64,000 bases of DNA from Lewinellaceae bacterium. GTDB lineage: Bacteria; Bacteroidota; Bacteroidia; Chitinophagales; Saprospiraceae. The DNA is taken from positions 310,001-374,000 of the forward strand of contig JACJXZ010000001.1 of NCBI GenBank assembly GCA_020636375.1, given 5' to 3'. The notes beneath the pieces are model-generated. The model was not told where the DNA came from. It was given only the letters and a program-made list of their open reading frames with translations, and made no database searches. The position numbers and the translations under genes were made by a program. Positions 23,623 to 31,852 of this stretch are shown in pieces; the stretch's first letter is position 1, and each line of letters begins with the position of its first letter.

Positions 23623-24600
23623 CTAATGCTTCAACGGCCGCTTCTTCACCATCCCTCCCCGGGTATCCTTGATTGAGCTCATGATCATAAAGGCTTCTTC
23701 GTCGATCTTGTCGACTTCGGTCTGCAATTTAGCCAGTTCCAGGCGGGTGATGACGGTGTAGACGATATCGGTGTGGCGGAGTTGGCTCTTGTCCCTGCCG
23801 TATCCTCGTTTTCCATTGTAAATGGTACATCCCCGGCCCAGGTTTTCAGTTATGGCGACCCGGATATCGTCGCTGCGTTCGGAGATGATGGTCACGCCCA
23901 TGTATTCTTCGATGCCGTCGATGACAAAGTCCACGGTTTTGGAGGCGGCCAGGTAGGTCAGGATGGCGTACAGGGCGATCTCGACCGAGAGGATATAGGC
24001 CCCGAAAGAGAAAATGATGATATTAAAGAGGAGGATCACGTCGCCGATGGTCAGGCTGGTTTTCCGGCTGACATATACCGCCAGCACTTCGGTGCCGTCG
24101 ATGACCGCTCCGCCGCGGACGCTCAGGCCGATGCCCATGCCCAGGAAAAAACCGCCGAAGATGGCGATGAGCAGCTTGTCGTCAGTGATGACCGGATAGG
24201 GTACATAATGTACCAACAGAGATAAAATGACAATAGCGATGATGCTGCGCACGGCAAACTGCCGGCTGATCGTCCAGGCGCCGAGGACCAGGAAGGGCAG
24301 GTTGATGGCCACCAGCAGGACGGAGAGCGGGATGCCGGTGACGACTTCCACCAGCAGGGAGATGCCGGTGACTCCGCCGTCGATAAATTTATTGGGCAGG
24401 AGAAAGCCCTTCAATCCGAAACCGGCGGAGAGCGTCCCCAGTACGATGAGAAAATAATCCCGCAGGCGGTGATAGGTTTCCACCCGGAATACGCGCATGG
24501 CGTCGGCCAGCACCCGGGGCGGGATGGGGCGGTTGAGGCCCTGATGCTGTAATTTTTTCCGGACGATATCCTGGACGACTTGCTGGAAGAGAGGGTTCAT
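23623..24600 (-). CDS. YitT family integral membrane protein (DUF161 + DUF2179)
   Basis: 325 residues from the ATG at 24600 (MNPLFQQVVQDIV); upstream in-frame codons belong to a degraded ATPase gene in another frame. Five or six TM segments (GTLSAGFGLKGFLLPNKFID, LSVLLVAINLPFLVLGAW, IIAIVILSLLVHYVPYP, LIAIFGGFFLGMGIGLSVRG) with the family signature GGAVIDGTEVLA. The cytosolic C-terminal DUF2179 domain (GVTIISERSDDIRVAITE, GRGCTIYNGKRGYG) is a PII-like fold. Related to B. subtilis YitT/YebE; transport substrate unknown. Confidence 0.88.
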   Translation of the reverse strand: MNPLFQQVVQDIVRKKLQHQGLNRPIPPRVLADAMRVFRVETYHRLRDYFLIVLGTLSAGFGLKGFLLPNKFIDGGVTGISLLVEVVTGIPLSVLLVAINLPFLVLGAWTISRQFAVRSIIAIVILSLLVHYVPYPVITDDKLLIAIFGGFFLGMGIGLSVRGGAVIDGTEVLAVYVSRKTSLTIGDVILLFNIIIFSFGAYILSVEIALYAILTYLAASKTVDFVIDGIEEYMGVTIISERSDDIRVAITENLGRGCTIYNGKRGYGRDKSQLRHTDIVYTVITRLELAKLQTEVDKIDEEAFMIMSSIKDTRGGMVKKRPLKH

Positions 24601-24641
24601 TGGCTTCGGATTTTTTCCAAAGATGCTCTTTTTTTTGGCAA

Positions 24642-24818
24642 CTATGTAGGTGCGTGCTTCTCCATGTTGAGCAATATGTAATGGCGAAACTCCCCGGCAA
24701 ACTGCTCGACCAGGGTGGACTTTCCTACCTGCCGCCCTCCCCGAATGATGAGTGGCTTGCGCCCGGGTTTGCCCTTCCATTGCAATAAACGGCGATATGC
24801 TTTTAGCTTAAAGTTCAT
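24642..24818 (-). pseudogene. truncated AAA ATPase (DUF4143-type) N-terminal fragment
   Basis: 58 codons starting MNFKLKAYRRLLQWK, then the P-loop segment PLIIRGGRQVGKSTLVEQFA and a stop soon after ILLNMEKHAPT. This matches only the first ~55 residues of the ~400-residue ATPase/DUF4143 family, whose members carry exactly this RGxRQVGKST P-loop. The rest of the gene is absent; the YitT start follows about 40 bp later. It looks like a decayed leftover. Confidence 0.7.
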
Positions 24819-24939
24819 AAGTATAGGTTTGTAACACTTAATGAGTAAAATACAACAAATTTTGTAATAAAAACGGGGCAATTTTAGCATATTTGCTTAT
24901 AAAACCAGCCAACTTCATACCCTGCCTTCTGAAACATCT

Positions 24940-25045
24940 TCATATTTTGGTGGTGTATTAAATCCGTTGAACTTTCGGTGCCAATGGAGAGCGGACCTCC
25001 AGGTCCGCTGAATGGATCAACGGATTTAATACACCACCCATATTT
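24940..25045. mobile_element. intact 90-bp MITE-like element with 8-bp target duplication
   Basis: Perfect 22-bp terminal inverted repeats at 24948-24969 (starting GGTGGTGTATTAAATCCG) and 25016-25037, directly flanked by the 8-bp direct repeat CATATTTT at 24940-24947 and 25038-25045. The interior holds the palindrome GCGGACCTCCAGGTCCGC. Non-coding and non-autonomous. A diverged copy lies at 12067-12157. It sits about 200 bp upstream of the first PiT gene, just before its operator. Confidence 0.9.
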
Positions 25046-25159
25046 TCAACTGGAAATTGTTTTTTCATTAGTTTTGGTCAATCCTGTTTCGTTGGAGGAC
25101 TGCCTGGAGCGGATCAAATCAGATCCCTTTTTTGAGGTTTGACCACGCCTCCCCTTCGC

Positions 25160-25214
25160 TTTACACATATTTAACATTTAGCTAATCTGCAGTTTATATG
25201 CCGGGTGTACTTTG
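25160..25214 (+). promoter_or_regulatory. predicted Pho box array and promoter, site 1
   Basis: Four 6-mers at exact 11-bp steps: TTTACA (25160), TTAACA (25171), CTAATC (25182), TTTATA (25193), then 9 bp and the -7-like TACTTTG (25208-25214). The 11-bp tandem layout and the TTAACA core are those of PhoB/PhoP operators. The following gene is a phosphate permease 20 bp downstream. Confidence 0.75.
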
Positions 25215-25234
25215 ACGCCCTACCAAAACTGCGT

Positions 25235-27532
25235 ATGGAAACTGTTTACCTGGCGCTGGTCGCCGTTCTTTTTTTATTAGCCATTTCGGATTTGGTGGTA
25301 GGCGTGAGCAACGATGCTGTCAACTTCCTGAATTCTGCCGTCGGATCGAAAGCCGCCCAGATGCGGACCATCCTGGCCGTTGTAGCGCTGGGCGTCCTGT
25401 TTGGCGCCACTTTCTCCAGCGGGATGATGGAAGTGGCCCGGAAGGGCATTTTTAACCCTCAGCATTTTTACTTCTCGGAGATCATCCTTCTTTTCCTGGC
25501 GGTGATGGTCACGGATGTCATCCTCCTGGACGCCTTCAACACCTTTGGGTTTCCAACATCCACCACCGTATCCATTGTCTTTGAATTGCTGGGGGCAGCA
25601 GTGGCCATCGCGCTGATCAAGGTATATACCGACCCCAATGCGTTGCCCCTGTACGAGTACATCAACTCGGCAAAGGCCCTGGCCATCATCTCGGGGATAT
25701 TGCTTTCGGTGGTGATCGCCTTTTCGGCGGGCATGATCTTTCAATACCTGAGCCGGGCATTGTTCTCCTTCGATTACGAAAAACGGCTGAACTACTTCGG
25801 GGCACCCTGGGGCGGGCTGGCCATCGCCGCCATCACCTACTTCATGCTGATCAAAGGGGCAAAAGGCGCTTCTTTTATGACGGACAGCGTCCAGGACTAT
25901 ATCGCCCACCATACCGGGACGATCATGATCGCGGGCTTCCTTGGCTCGACGGTTATCCTGTGGCTCCTGAACCGGCTCACCCGGTTCGACATCCTGAAGT
26001 TCATCGTCCTGGTCGGCACCTTCGCCCTGGCTATGGCCTTTGCCGGCAACGACCTGGTGAACTTCATCGGCGTGCCGCTGGCCGGTTTCAATTCCTATGA
26101 AATATATGCCCAAACCGGAGGTGCGCCGGAAAGCCTGCTGATGGGGGGCCTGGCAGGCCAGGTCTCAACGCCCACCTTCCTGCTGCTGATCGCCGGGATA
26201 ATCATGGTGATCACCATCTGGACGTCTAAAAAGGCGCGCTCGGTAGTCAAAACTTCCCTCGACCTGGGCCGGCAGGATGCCGGAGACGAACGCTTTTCGT
26301 CTTCTTTCCTCTCCCGGTCGGTCGTGCGCGGCGCGATCACCATGTCCGACTACCTCGGCAATTTATTGCCTGACAAGGTAAAGGATAATCTCAGGAAACA
26401 GTTCGACGAAAGCGCTTTTAACCAAAGGGCTGCCGCCCTTGGCAAAGAAGCGCCGTCCTTCGACATGATCCGGGCGTCGGTCACCCTGATCGTTTCCAGT
26501 GTCCTGATCGCCATTGGCACGGCCCTGAAACTGCCGCTTTCCACGACTTATGTCACCTTTATGGTATTTATGGGCGCCTCCCTGGCCGACGGCGCCTGGG
26601 GGCGGGAGAGCGCGGTATACCGGGTTACCGGCATGTTCTCTGTTATCGGAGGCTGGTTTTTTACGGCGCTTTCCGCCTTTACCATGGCCTTTGTCGTCGC
26701 CCTTATCTTTAGCTTCGGGGGGGTTGCCGCCATCCTGGCCTTGTTGCTCATCGCCGCTTTTGTGATCTACCGGACGCACAAGTACCACGGCCAGCGGATG
26801 AAGGAGGAACTCGAACAGGAAAAAAGCCTGGAGGAAGAAGCCCTCACCGGGGAAAAGATAACCGAACGGGGCATCCGGGAAGTGTCAGAAGCCTTCGGGC
26901 AATTTGAAAGCCTGTTGGACGAAACCTTAAAAGGGCTGAAAGACGAAAACCTTGCCGGGCTGAAAAAAACAGCCCAAAAGCTGGACAAACTCTACAAAGG
27001 AACCAGGAAAAAAAGGCAAACGGCCAACCGGTCACTGGACCGGCTCGCCGATGACGGCCTTCAGGCCGGCCATTTCTTCATTTTGCTGTCTGACTACGTC
27101 CATGAAATGACGAAAAACGTGAAGGAGGCCGTCGTGTCCAGCCTGAATCACGTCAGCAACCACCATAAGCCGCTGCTGACCACCCAGATCGAAGAGCTGG
27201 AGGCGATCAACGACAACCTGAAAAACAGGTTCGCCGCCATTGTCGATACGATGAAGGCATACGAACCGGAAAAAGCATCCGAGATCATCGACAGCGGCCT
27301 CCCGGCCCTGATCAAAGCCATACGGGCTTCCCGGAAGAACCAGATCAGGAGGATACAGAACAAAGAGGTAGGCACCCGAAACAGCGCCTTGTTTTTCAAC
27401 CACCTGCGAGAATACCGCAACCTGGCCATTTTCTCCAACCGACTCCTGAAGATATACGAAGATATGATCGTCCGTTCCGATGAGGAAGAGAAAATGGCGT
27501 TGGAAAGCACGGCCACCGCGCCAGGAATTTAG
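25235..27532 (+). CDS. PiT-family phosphate permease fused to PhoU-like domain, paralog 1
   Basis: 765 residues from the ATG at 25235, aligned with the starts of the two paralogs; an earlier ATG at 25205 overlaps the promoter. The N-terminal half is a PiT/PNaS permease: ISDLVVGVSNDAVNFLNS (about 18-34), PTSTTVSIVFELLGA, second signature FAGNDLVNFIGVPLAG (about 268), and LPLSTTYVTFMVFMG (about 435). After TM helices ending near residue 520, a ~240-residue hydrophilic all-helical tail (FGQFESLLDETLKG, YVHEMTKNVKEAVVSSLNHV, EVGTRNSALFFNHLREYRN) resembles PhoU/DUF47, usually a separate gene beside pit. It imports phosphate across the inner membrane; the tail may gate it. Preceded by a predicted Pho box. 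Anion could be sulfate in some PiT relatives. Confidence 0.9.
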   Translation: METVYLALVAVLFLLAISDLVVGVSNDAVNFLNSAVGSKAAQMRTILAVVALGVLFGATFSSGMMEVARKGIFNPQHFYFSEIILLFLAVMVTDVILLDAFNTFGFPTSTTVSIVFELLGAAVAIALIKVYTDPNALPLYEYINSAKALAIISGILLSVVIAFSAGMIFQYLSRALFSFDYEKRLNYFGAPWGGLAIAAITYFMLIKGAKGASFMTDSVQDYIAHHTGTIMIAGFLGSTVILWLLNRLTRFDILKFIVLVGTFALAMAFAGNDLVNFIGVPLAGFNSYEIYAQTGGAPESLLMGGLAGQVSTPTFLLLIAGIIMVITIWTSKKARSVVKTSLDLGRQDAGDERFSSSFLSRSVVRGAITMSDYLGNLLPDKVKDNLRKQFDESAFNQRAAALGKEAPSFDMIRASVTLIVSSVLIAIGTALKLPLSTTYVTFMVFMGASLADGAWGRESAVYRVTGMFSVIGGWFFTALSAFTMAFVVALIFSFGGVAAILALLLIAAFVIYRTHKYHGQRMKEELEQEKSLEEEALTGEKITERGIREVSEAFGQFESLLDETLKGLKDENLAGLKKTAQKLDKLYKGTRKKRQTANRSLDRLADDGLQAGHFFILLSDYVHEMTKNVKEAVVSSLNHVSNHHKPLLTTQIEELEAINDNLKNRFAAIVDTMKAYEPEKASEIIDSGLPALIKAIRASRKNQIRRIQNKEVGTRNSALFFNHLREYRNLAIFSNRLLKIYEDMIVRSDEEEKMALESTATAPGI

Positions 27533-27615
27533 AGATGTTTGTCTGGGGTTGGTTCTTTACAGGCATCGGGGCAGGCTATTTTGGCTGCAAAACCCAGCTT
27601 CCGGAATCCCGGACA

Positions 27616-27670
27616 TTTACACACAATTAACGTACAGCTAATTTTTAGTTTAAATGCCGGACGTATTTTC
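27616..27670 (+). promoter_or_regulatory. predicted Pho box array, site 2 (orphan promoter copy)
   Basis: Four units at 11-bp steps: TTTACA (27616), TTAACG (27627), CTAATT (27638), TTTAAA (27649), with TATTTTC from 27664, 9 bp after the last unit. Nearly a duplicate of site 1, including the TGCCGG that follows. No gene starts within 400 bp; a hairpin plus T-run begins 10 bp downstream (27674). Confidence 0.65.
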
Positions 27671-27673
27671 GCA

Positions 27674-27707
27674 AACAATAATTATTCTGGAATAGTTATT
27701 GTTTTTT
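27674..27707 (+). terminator. hairpin with T-run immediately after site 2 promoter
   Basis: A 13-bp AT-rich stem with one mismatch (AACAATAATTATT, 27674-27686; AATAGTTATTGTT, 27691-27703), loop CTGG, and a T6 tract ending at 27707. It looks like an intrinsic terminator placed within ~10 bp of the predicted transcription start, so it could act as an attenuator or limit output to a very short RNA. Confidence 0.6.
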
Positions 27708-27825
27708 GAATCTTTCAGGCGACGAATCCGTATAGGCATAGTTGACCGAAAAATATTTGAACCCGGGCGGGATTCTCCAAATCCGGCATGCCCTGTATAT
27801 ATCCTATAACCCCTTTCAAAAAAAA

Positions 27826-27848
27826 TAGGCCAGCATGCAGCTGGCCTA
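27826..27848. other. isolated hairpin with 5' A-tract
   Basis: Perfect 9-bp stem TAGGCCAGC / GCTGGCCTA around ATGCA, preceded by an A8 tract, so on the minus strand it reads as stem plus T-run. No minus-strand gene ends here. Apart from this, site 2 and site 3, the 27533-28075 spacer holds nothing I can call. Confidence 0.5.
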
Positions 27849-27981
27849 AATGATACACGGATTTGTGGAGGCAGGCACTTTACAACCGGACACGGAAGTA
27901 AAAATGGACATCGCCTGCCTCCCTTTTCAGGGTTGAAAATAAGAAGGATATTCGGAGTTCGGTGATTTTTCCCGAAAAAAA

Positions 27982-28037
27982 TTAACCTTCTGTTAACATT
28001 GGACTAATCTCCAGTTAACATCTCCTGCCTACTTTTA
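27982..28037 (+). promoter_or_regulatory. predicted Pho box array and promoter, site 3
   Basis: Four units at exact 11-bp steps: TTAACC (27982), TTAACA (27993), CTAATC (28004), TTAACA (28015). Nine bp later comes TACTTTTA (28030-28037), a -7-like element. Directly precedes the porin gene; the clearest of the five arrays. Confidence 0.8.
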
Positions 28038-28075
28038 TCGCTGTCCATTTTTGCTATAACAAATCCGTGTCCAAC

Positions 28076-29308
28076 ATGAAATTTTTTTACCCCCCGTTTC
28101 CAGGGCTTTTGCTCTGGATAATCATCCCTATGTGCGCCCATTCGCAGCAAGCAAACCCTGCTACCAATGTGAAATTCGGCAAAGGCTTGTCGATCCTGGC
28201 GCCAGATTCTTCTCTTTTCCTCAAAACCAGTTTCCGTTTCCAGACCCTGTTTGTCACGGCCGGAGACATCAACTCGCCCACGCCCTGGCAATCCAGCGCT
28301 GCTGTACGCCGGGCGCGGCTGAAGTTCGACGGCTGGGCCGTAAACCCAAATTTCGTATATAAAGTCGAGCTGGCCCTGTCCAACCAGGACCTGAAAAGCA
28401 CCTCCGATTTTGCCCAGTCGGGAGGCGCTCCGAAGATCATCCTTGATGCCGTAGTGAAGTGGAAATTCCACAAAAAATTTGAACTCTGGGCCGGGCAGAC
28501 GAAATTGCCGGGAAACCGGGAGCGCGTCGTTTCTTCCCAGAAGCTCCAGTTTGTCGACCGCAGCTCTGTGAACAGCATTTTCAATATCGACCGGGATATG
28601 GGATTGCAGCTGAGAGGAAAATTCAAATCGGGCACGGCGGTGATCCGGCCTATCGTCGCCCTGTCTATGGGCGAAGGCAGGAATATGGCCATCAACAACA
28701 TCGGCGGCCTGAATTATACGGGAAGGCTGGAGTACCTGCCCCTGGGTGACTTTTCCGGCAAGGGCGATTATTATGACTCCGACCTGAAGCGGGAACCCAC
28801 GCCGAAACTGATGCTGGGCGCAAGCTACAACTTCAACAAAGGCGCTTCCCGCCAGAAGCAGGCCGGCAGTTTCCTCATGGATGCCGAGGGGCATTACCTG
28901 ATCAATGACCTGCAAACGGTGTTTGTCGACGCCATTTTTAAATACCGGGGTTTTTCCCTCGCCGCCGAATATGCCGATAAAAAATGCGTGTTGCCTCACG
29001 GCGTCAACCACGAGGCCGTAAAGGACAAGATGATCGACGCTGGCGGCAAGTCCTACCACACCGGAACCGGCTTCAATATCCAGGCCGGCTACCTGTTCAA
29101 AAACAACTGGGAGGTAGCAGGGCGATACACCACAGTGACTCCTGACTGGGAGATGAGCTTCACCGGCGCCGAGGAATACACGCTGGGCCTGTCCAGATAC
29201 ATCGCCGGGCATAACCTGAAAGTCCAGACCGACATCTCATTGATCGATAAAGAAAACAAAGAACAACATGGGCTGCGGTACCGCCTGCAGTTCGAAGTAG
29301 CTTTATAG
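28076..29308 (+). CDS. phosphate-selective-type porin (OprO/OprP family)
   Basis: 410 residues from the ATG at 28076 (in-frame ATG also at 28067). Signal peptide (LLLWIIIPMCAHSQQ), then alternating amphipathic strands with the Porin_O_P hallmarks SSAAVRRARLKFDGWAVNPN, YKVELALSNQDL, LWAGQTKLPGNRERVVSSQK and MGLQLRGKF. The C-terminus ends in aromatic/hydrophobic strand residues (LRYRLQFEVAL). Expected to form an outer-membrane anion channel. A 4-unit Pho box lies just upstream, and PiT paralog 2 starts 16 bp after the stop, so porin and permease form one operon covering both membranes. Confidence 0.88.
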   Translation: MKFFYPPFPGLLLWIIIPMCAHSQQANPATNVKFGKGLSILAPDSSLFLKTSFRFQTLFVTAGDINSPTPWQSSAAVRRARLKFDGWAVNPNFVYKVELALSNQDLKSTSDFAQSGGAPKIILDAVVKWKFHKKFELWAGQTKLPGNRERVVSSQKLQFVDRSSVNSIFNIDRDMGLQLRGKFKSGTAVIRPIVALSMGEGRNMAINNIGGLNYTGRLEYLPLGDFSGKGDYYDSDLKREPTPKLMLGASYNFNKGASRQKQAGSFLMDAEGHYLINDLQTVFVDAIFKYRGFSLAAEYADKKCVLPHGVNHEAVKDKMIDAGGKSYHTGTGFNIQAGYLFKNNWEVAGRYTTVTPDWEMSFTGAEEYTLGLSRYIAGHNLKVQTDISLIDKENKEQHGLRYRLQFEVAL

Positions 29309-29324
29309 TGATTAAACAAACGAT

Positions 29325-31619
29325 ATGGAAACGATATACCTGGCGCTTGTCGTCATCCTGTTCCTGCTGGCCATCTCCGACCTGATCGTAGGGGTCAGCA
29401 ACGATGCCGTGAACTTTTTGAATTCCGCCGTTGGCGCCAAGGCAGCCCAGCTCAGGACGATCCTCGCCGTTGCGGCCCTGGGCGTCCTGATCGGCGCCAC
29501 TTTCTCCAGCGGCATGATGGAGGTTGCCAGAAAAGGCATTTTTAACCCCCAGTATTTTTACTTCTCGGAGATCATTATCCTCTTCCTGGCGGTGATGATC
29601 ACCGATGTCATCCTGCTGGACGCCTTCAATACGTTCGGGCTGCCGACGTCCACTACCGTGTCCATCGTCTTCGAACTGCTGGGAGCGGCCGTGGCCATCG
29701 CGCTGATCAAAGTATACACGGACCCCAATGCCCTACCCTTGTACGAGTACATCAACTCGGCCAAGGCGCTGGCCATCATCTCGGGGATATTGCTCTCGGT
29801 GGTGATCGCCTTTTCGGCGGGCATGATCATCCAGTATCTGAGCCGCGCCCTGTTCTCCTTTGATTACGAAAAGCGGCTGAATTACTTCGGAGCGCCCTGG
29901 GGCGGGCTGGCCATCGCCGCCATCACTTACTTCATGCTGATCAAAGGGGCCAAAGGCGCTTCTTTCATGACGGAGGGCGTCCAGGATTACATCGCCCACA
30001 ATACCGGGACGATCATGATCGCGAGCTTCATCGGCTCGACGCTAATCCTCTGGTTACTGAACCGGTTCACCCGGTTCGACATCCTGCAGTTCATCGTGCT
30101 GGTCGGCACCTTCGCCCTGGCGATGGCCTTTGCCGGGAACGACCTGGTAAACTTCATCGGCGTGCCGCTGGCCGGCTTCAACTCCTACGAACTCTACGTG
30201 GATTCGGGCGGATCGCCGGACGGCCTGCTGATGGACGGCCTGGCGGGCAAGGTCCCTACGCCCACTTTCCTGCTGCTGCTGGCCGGAGTCGTCATGGTGG
30301 TCACCCTGTGGACATCCAAAAAGGCGCGTTCGGTGGTAAAAACCTCCCTCGACCTGGGCCGGCAGGATGTGGGCGACGAGCGTTTTGCCGCTTCCTTTCT
30401 TTCCCGGTCGGTGGTGCGCGGCGCGATTACTATGTCTAACTACGTCGGCAATTTAATGCCCGAAAAAGTAAAAGAGACCCTCAGCCGGCAGTTCGACGAG
30501 CGGGCTTTCACCAAAAGGGCTGCCACCCTCGGCAAGGAGGCGCCGGCGTTCGATATGATCCGCGCCTCGGTCACCCTGATCGTTTCCAGTATCCTCATCG
30601 CCATCGGCACAGCGCTGAAACTTCCACTGTCAACGACCTATGTGACCTTCATGGTATTCATGGGCACCTCCCTGGCCGACGGCGCCTGGGGCAGGGAGAG
30701 CGCGGTGTACCGGGTTACCGGCATGCTTTCCGTCATCGGCGGGTGGTTTTTCACAGCCCTTTCTGCCTTCACCATGGCTTTTATCGTCGCGCTGATCTTC
30801 AGCTTCGGCGGTTTCGCCGCCATCCTGATCTTGTTGCTCATCGCTGCCTTCGTGATCTACCGGACGCACAAATACCACGGCCAGCGCATGGAGGAAGAAC
30901 TCGAACAGGAAAAAAGCCTGGAGGAAGAAGTGCTCACCAAAGAAAAAATCACCGAGCGCGGCATTCAGAACTTGTCGGATGCATTCGGACAGTTCGAGAG
31001 CCTGCTCGATGAAACGCTGGGCGGGATGAGCAGTGAAAACCTTGCCGCCCTGTCCAAAACAGCCAAGAAATTTGATAAACTGTACAAGCGGACAAGGAAA
31101 AGGAGGCAGAATGCCAACCGGGCGCTGGACCGGCTAACCGACAACGACCTCCAGGCCGGCCATTTCTTCATCCTCCTTTCGGATTACCTCCATGAGATGA
31201 CTAAGAATATCCGGGAAATCGTCATTCCCAGCCTCAATCACGTCAGCAACAACCATAAGCCGCTGCTGGCCGGCCAAATCGAAGAGCTGGAGACGGTCAA
31301 TGCCAGGCTGAAGAACAGGTTCCATGCCATCATCGATACGGTGAAAGAGTACGATCCGGAAAAAGCGGCTGAAATCATCAGCGACCTTCCCGTTACCATT
31401 AAAACCATCCGGAACGCCAGGAAGAACCAAATCAAGCGGATCCAGAACAAAGAAGTTGGCACCCGCAACAGCACCCTGTTCTTCAACCACCTGGGCGAGT
31501 ACCGCAACCTGGCCCTATTCTCCAACCGCATCCTGAAGATCTACGAGGATATGATCATAAACGGAGAGGAGGAGGAAGAGGTTGCCGCCTTGAAAACAAC
31601 TACTTCGCAGGAGGTGTAA
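29325..31619 (+). CDS. PiT-family phosphate permease fused to PhoU-like domain, paralog 2
   Basis: 764 residues, clearly the closest relative of paralog 1 (long near-identical stretches in both halves, e.g. YGVSNDAVNFLNS-type signature, FAGNDLVNFIGVPLAGFNSY, LSTTYVTFMVFMGTSLADG). The PhoU-like helical tail is retained, ending near YEDMIINGEEEEE with an acidic tail. It starts 16 bp after the porin and has no operator of its own. A strong hairpin follows at 31645. Same role as paralog 1; differences may tune affinity or gating. Confidence 0.9.
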   Translation: METIYLALVVILFLLAISDLIVGVSNDAVNFLNSAVGAKAAQLRTILAVAALGVLIGATFSSGMMEVARKGIFNPQYFYFSEIIILFLAVMITDVILLDAFNTFGLPTSTTVSIVFELLGAAVAIALIKVYTDPNALPLYEYINSAKALAIISGILLSVVIAFSAGMIIQYLSRALFSFDYEKRLNYFGAPWGGLAIAAITYFMLIKGAKGASFMTEGVQDYIAHNTGTIMIASFIGSTLILWLLNRFTRFDILQFIVLVGTFALAMAFAGNDLVNFIGVPLAGFNSYELYVDSGGSPDGLLMDGLAGKVPTPTFLLLLAGVVMVVTLWTSKKARSVVKTSLDLGRQDVGDERFAASFLSRSVVRGAITMSNYVGNLMPEKVKETLSRQFDERAFTKRAATLGKEAPAFDMIRASVTLIVSSILIAIGTALKLPLSTTYVTFMVFMGTSLADGAWGRESAVYRVTGMLSVIGGWFFTALSAFTMAFIVALIFSFGGFAAILILLLIAAFVIYRTHKYHGQRMEEELEQEKSLEEEVLTKEKITERGIQNLSDAFGQFESLLDETLGGMSSENLAALSKTAKKFDKLYKRTRKRRQNANRALDRLTDNDLQAGHFFILLSDYLHEMTKNIREIVIPSLNHVSNNHKPLLAGQIEELETVNARLKNRFHAIIDTVKEYDPEKAAEIISDLPVTIKTIRNARKNQIKRIQNKEVGTRNSTLFFNHLGEYRNLALFSNRILKIYEDMIINGEEEEEVAALKTTTSQEV

Positions 31620-31644
31620 TCCGGTTTCTGCAAAACTCCTATAA

Positions 31645-31676
31645 AATACCCACTGCCGGACCGGGCAGTGGGTATT
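31645..31676 (+). terminator. strong hairpin ending the porin-PiT2 operon
   Basis: Perfect 13-bp stem AATACCCACTGCC / GGCAGTGGGTATT around a 6-nt loop, 25 bp after the PiT2 stop. The following bases are only weakly T-rich, so it may act as a Rho-assisted or processing hairpin. Confidence 0.6.
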
Positions 31677-31852
31677 CTCGTTATGAAAAGACGCCAGGAT
31701 TACCGTCCAGCGTCCAGCGTCCACCGAAGCTGAGGCCTGCATGTCGGAGGCTTTTTTGTTATATTTAAAATATTCCTCCCCGGAGCCCATGACAAAACCC
31801 GGGGACTTCCGTCCTGTTACTCGAAAACCCGAAATTCAAAAACGATATCCCG

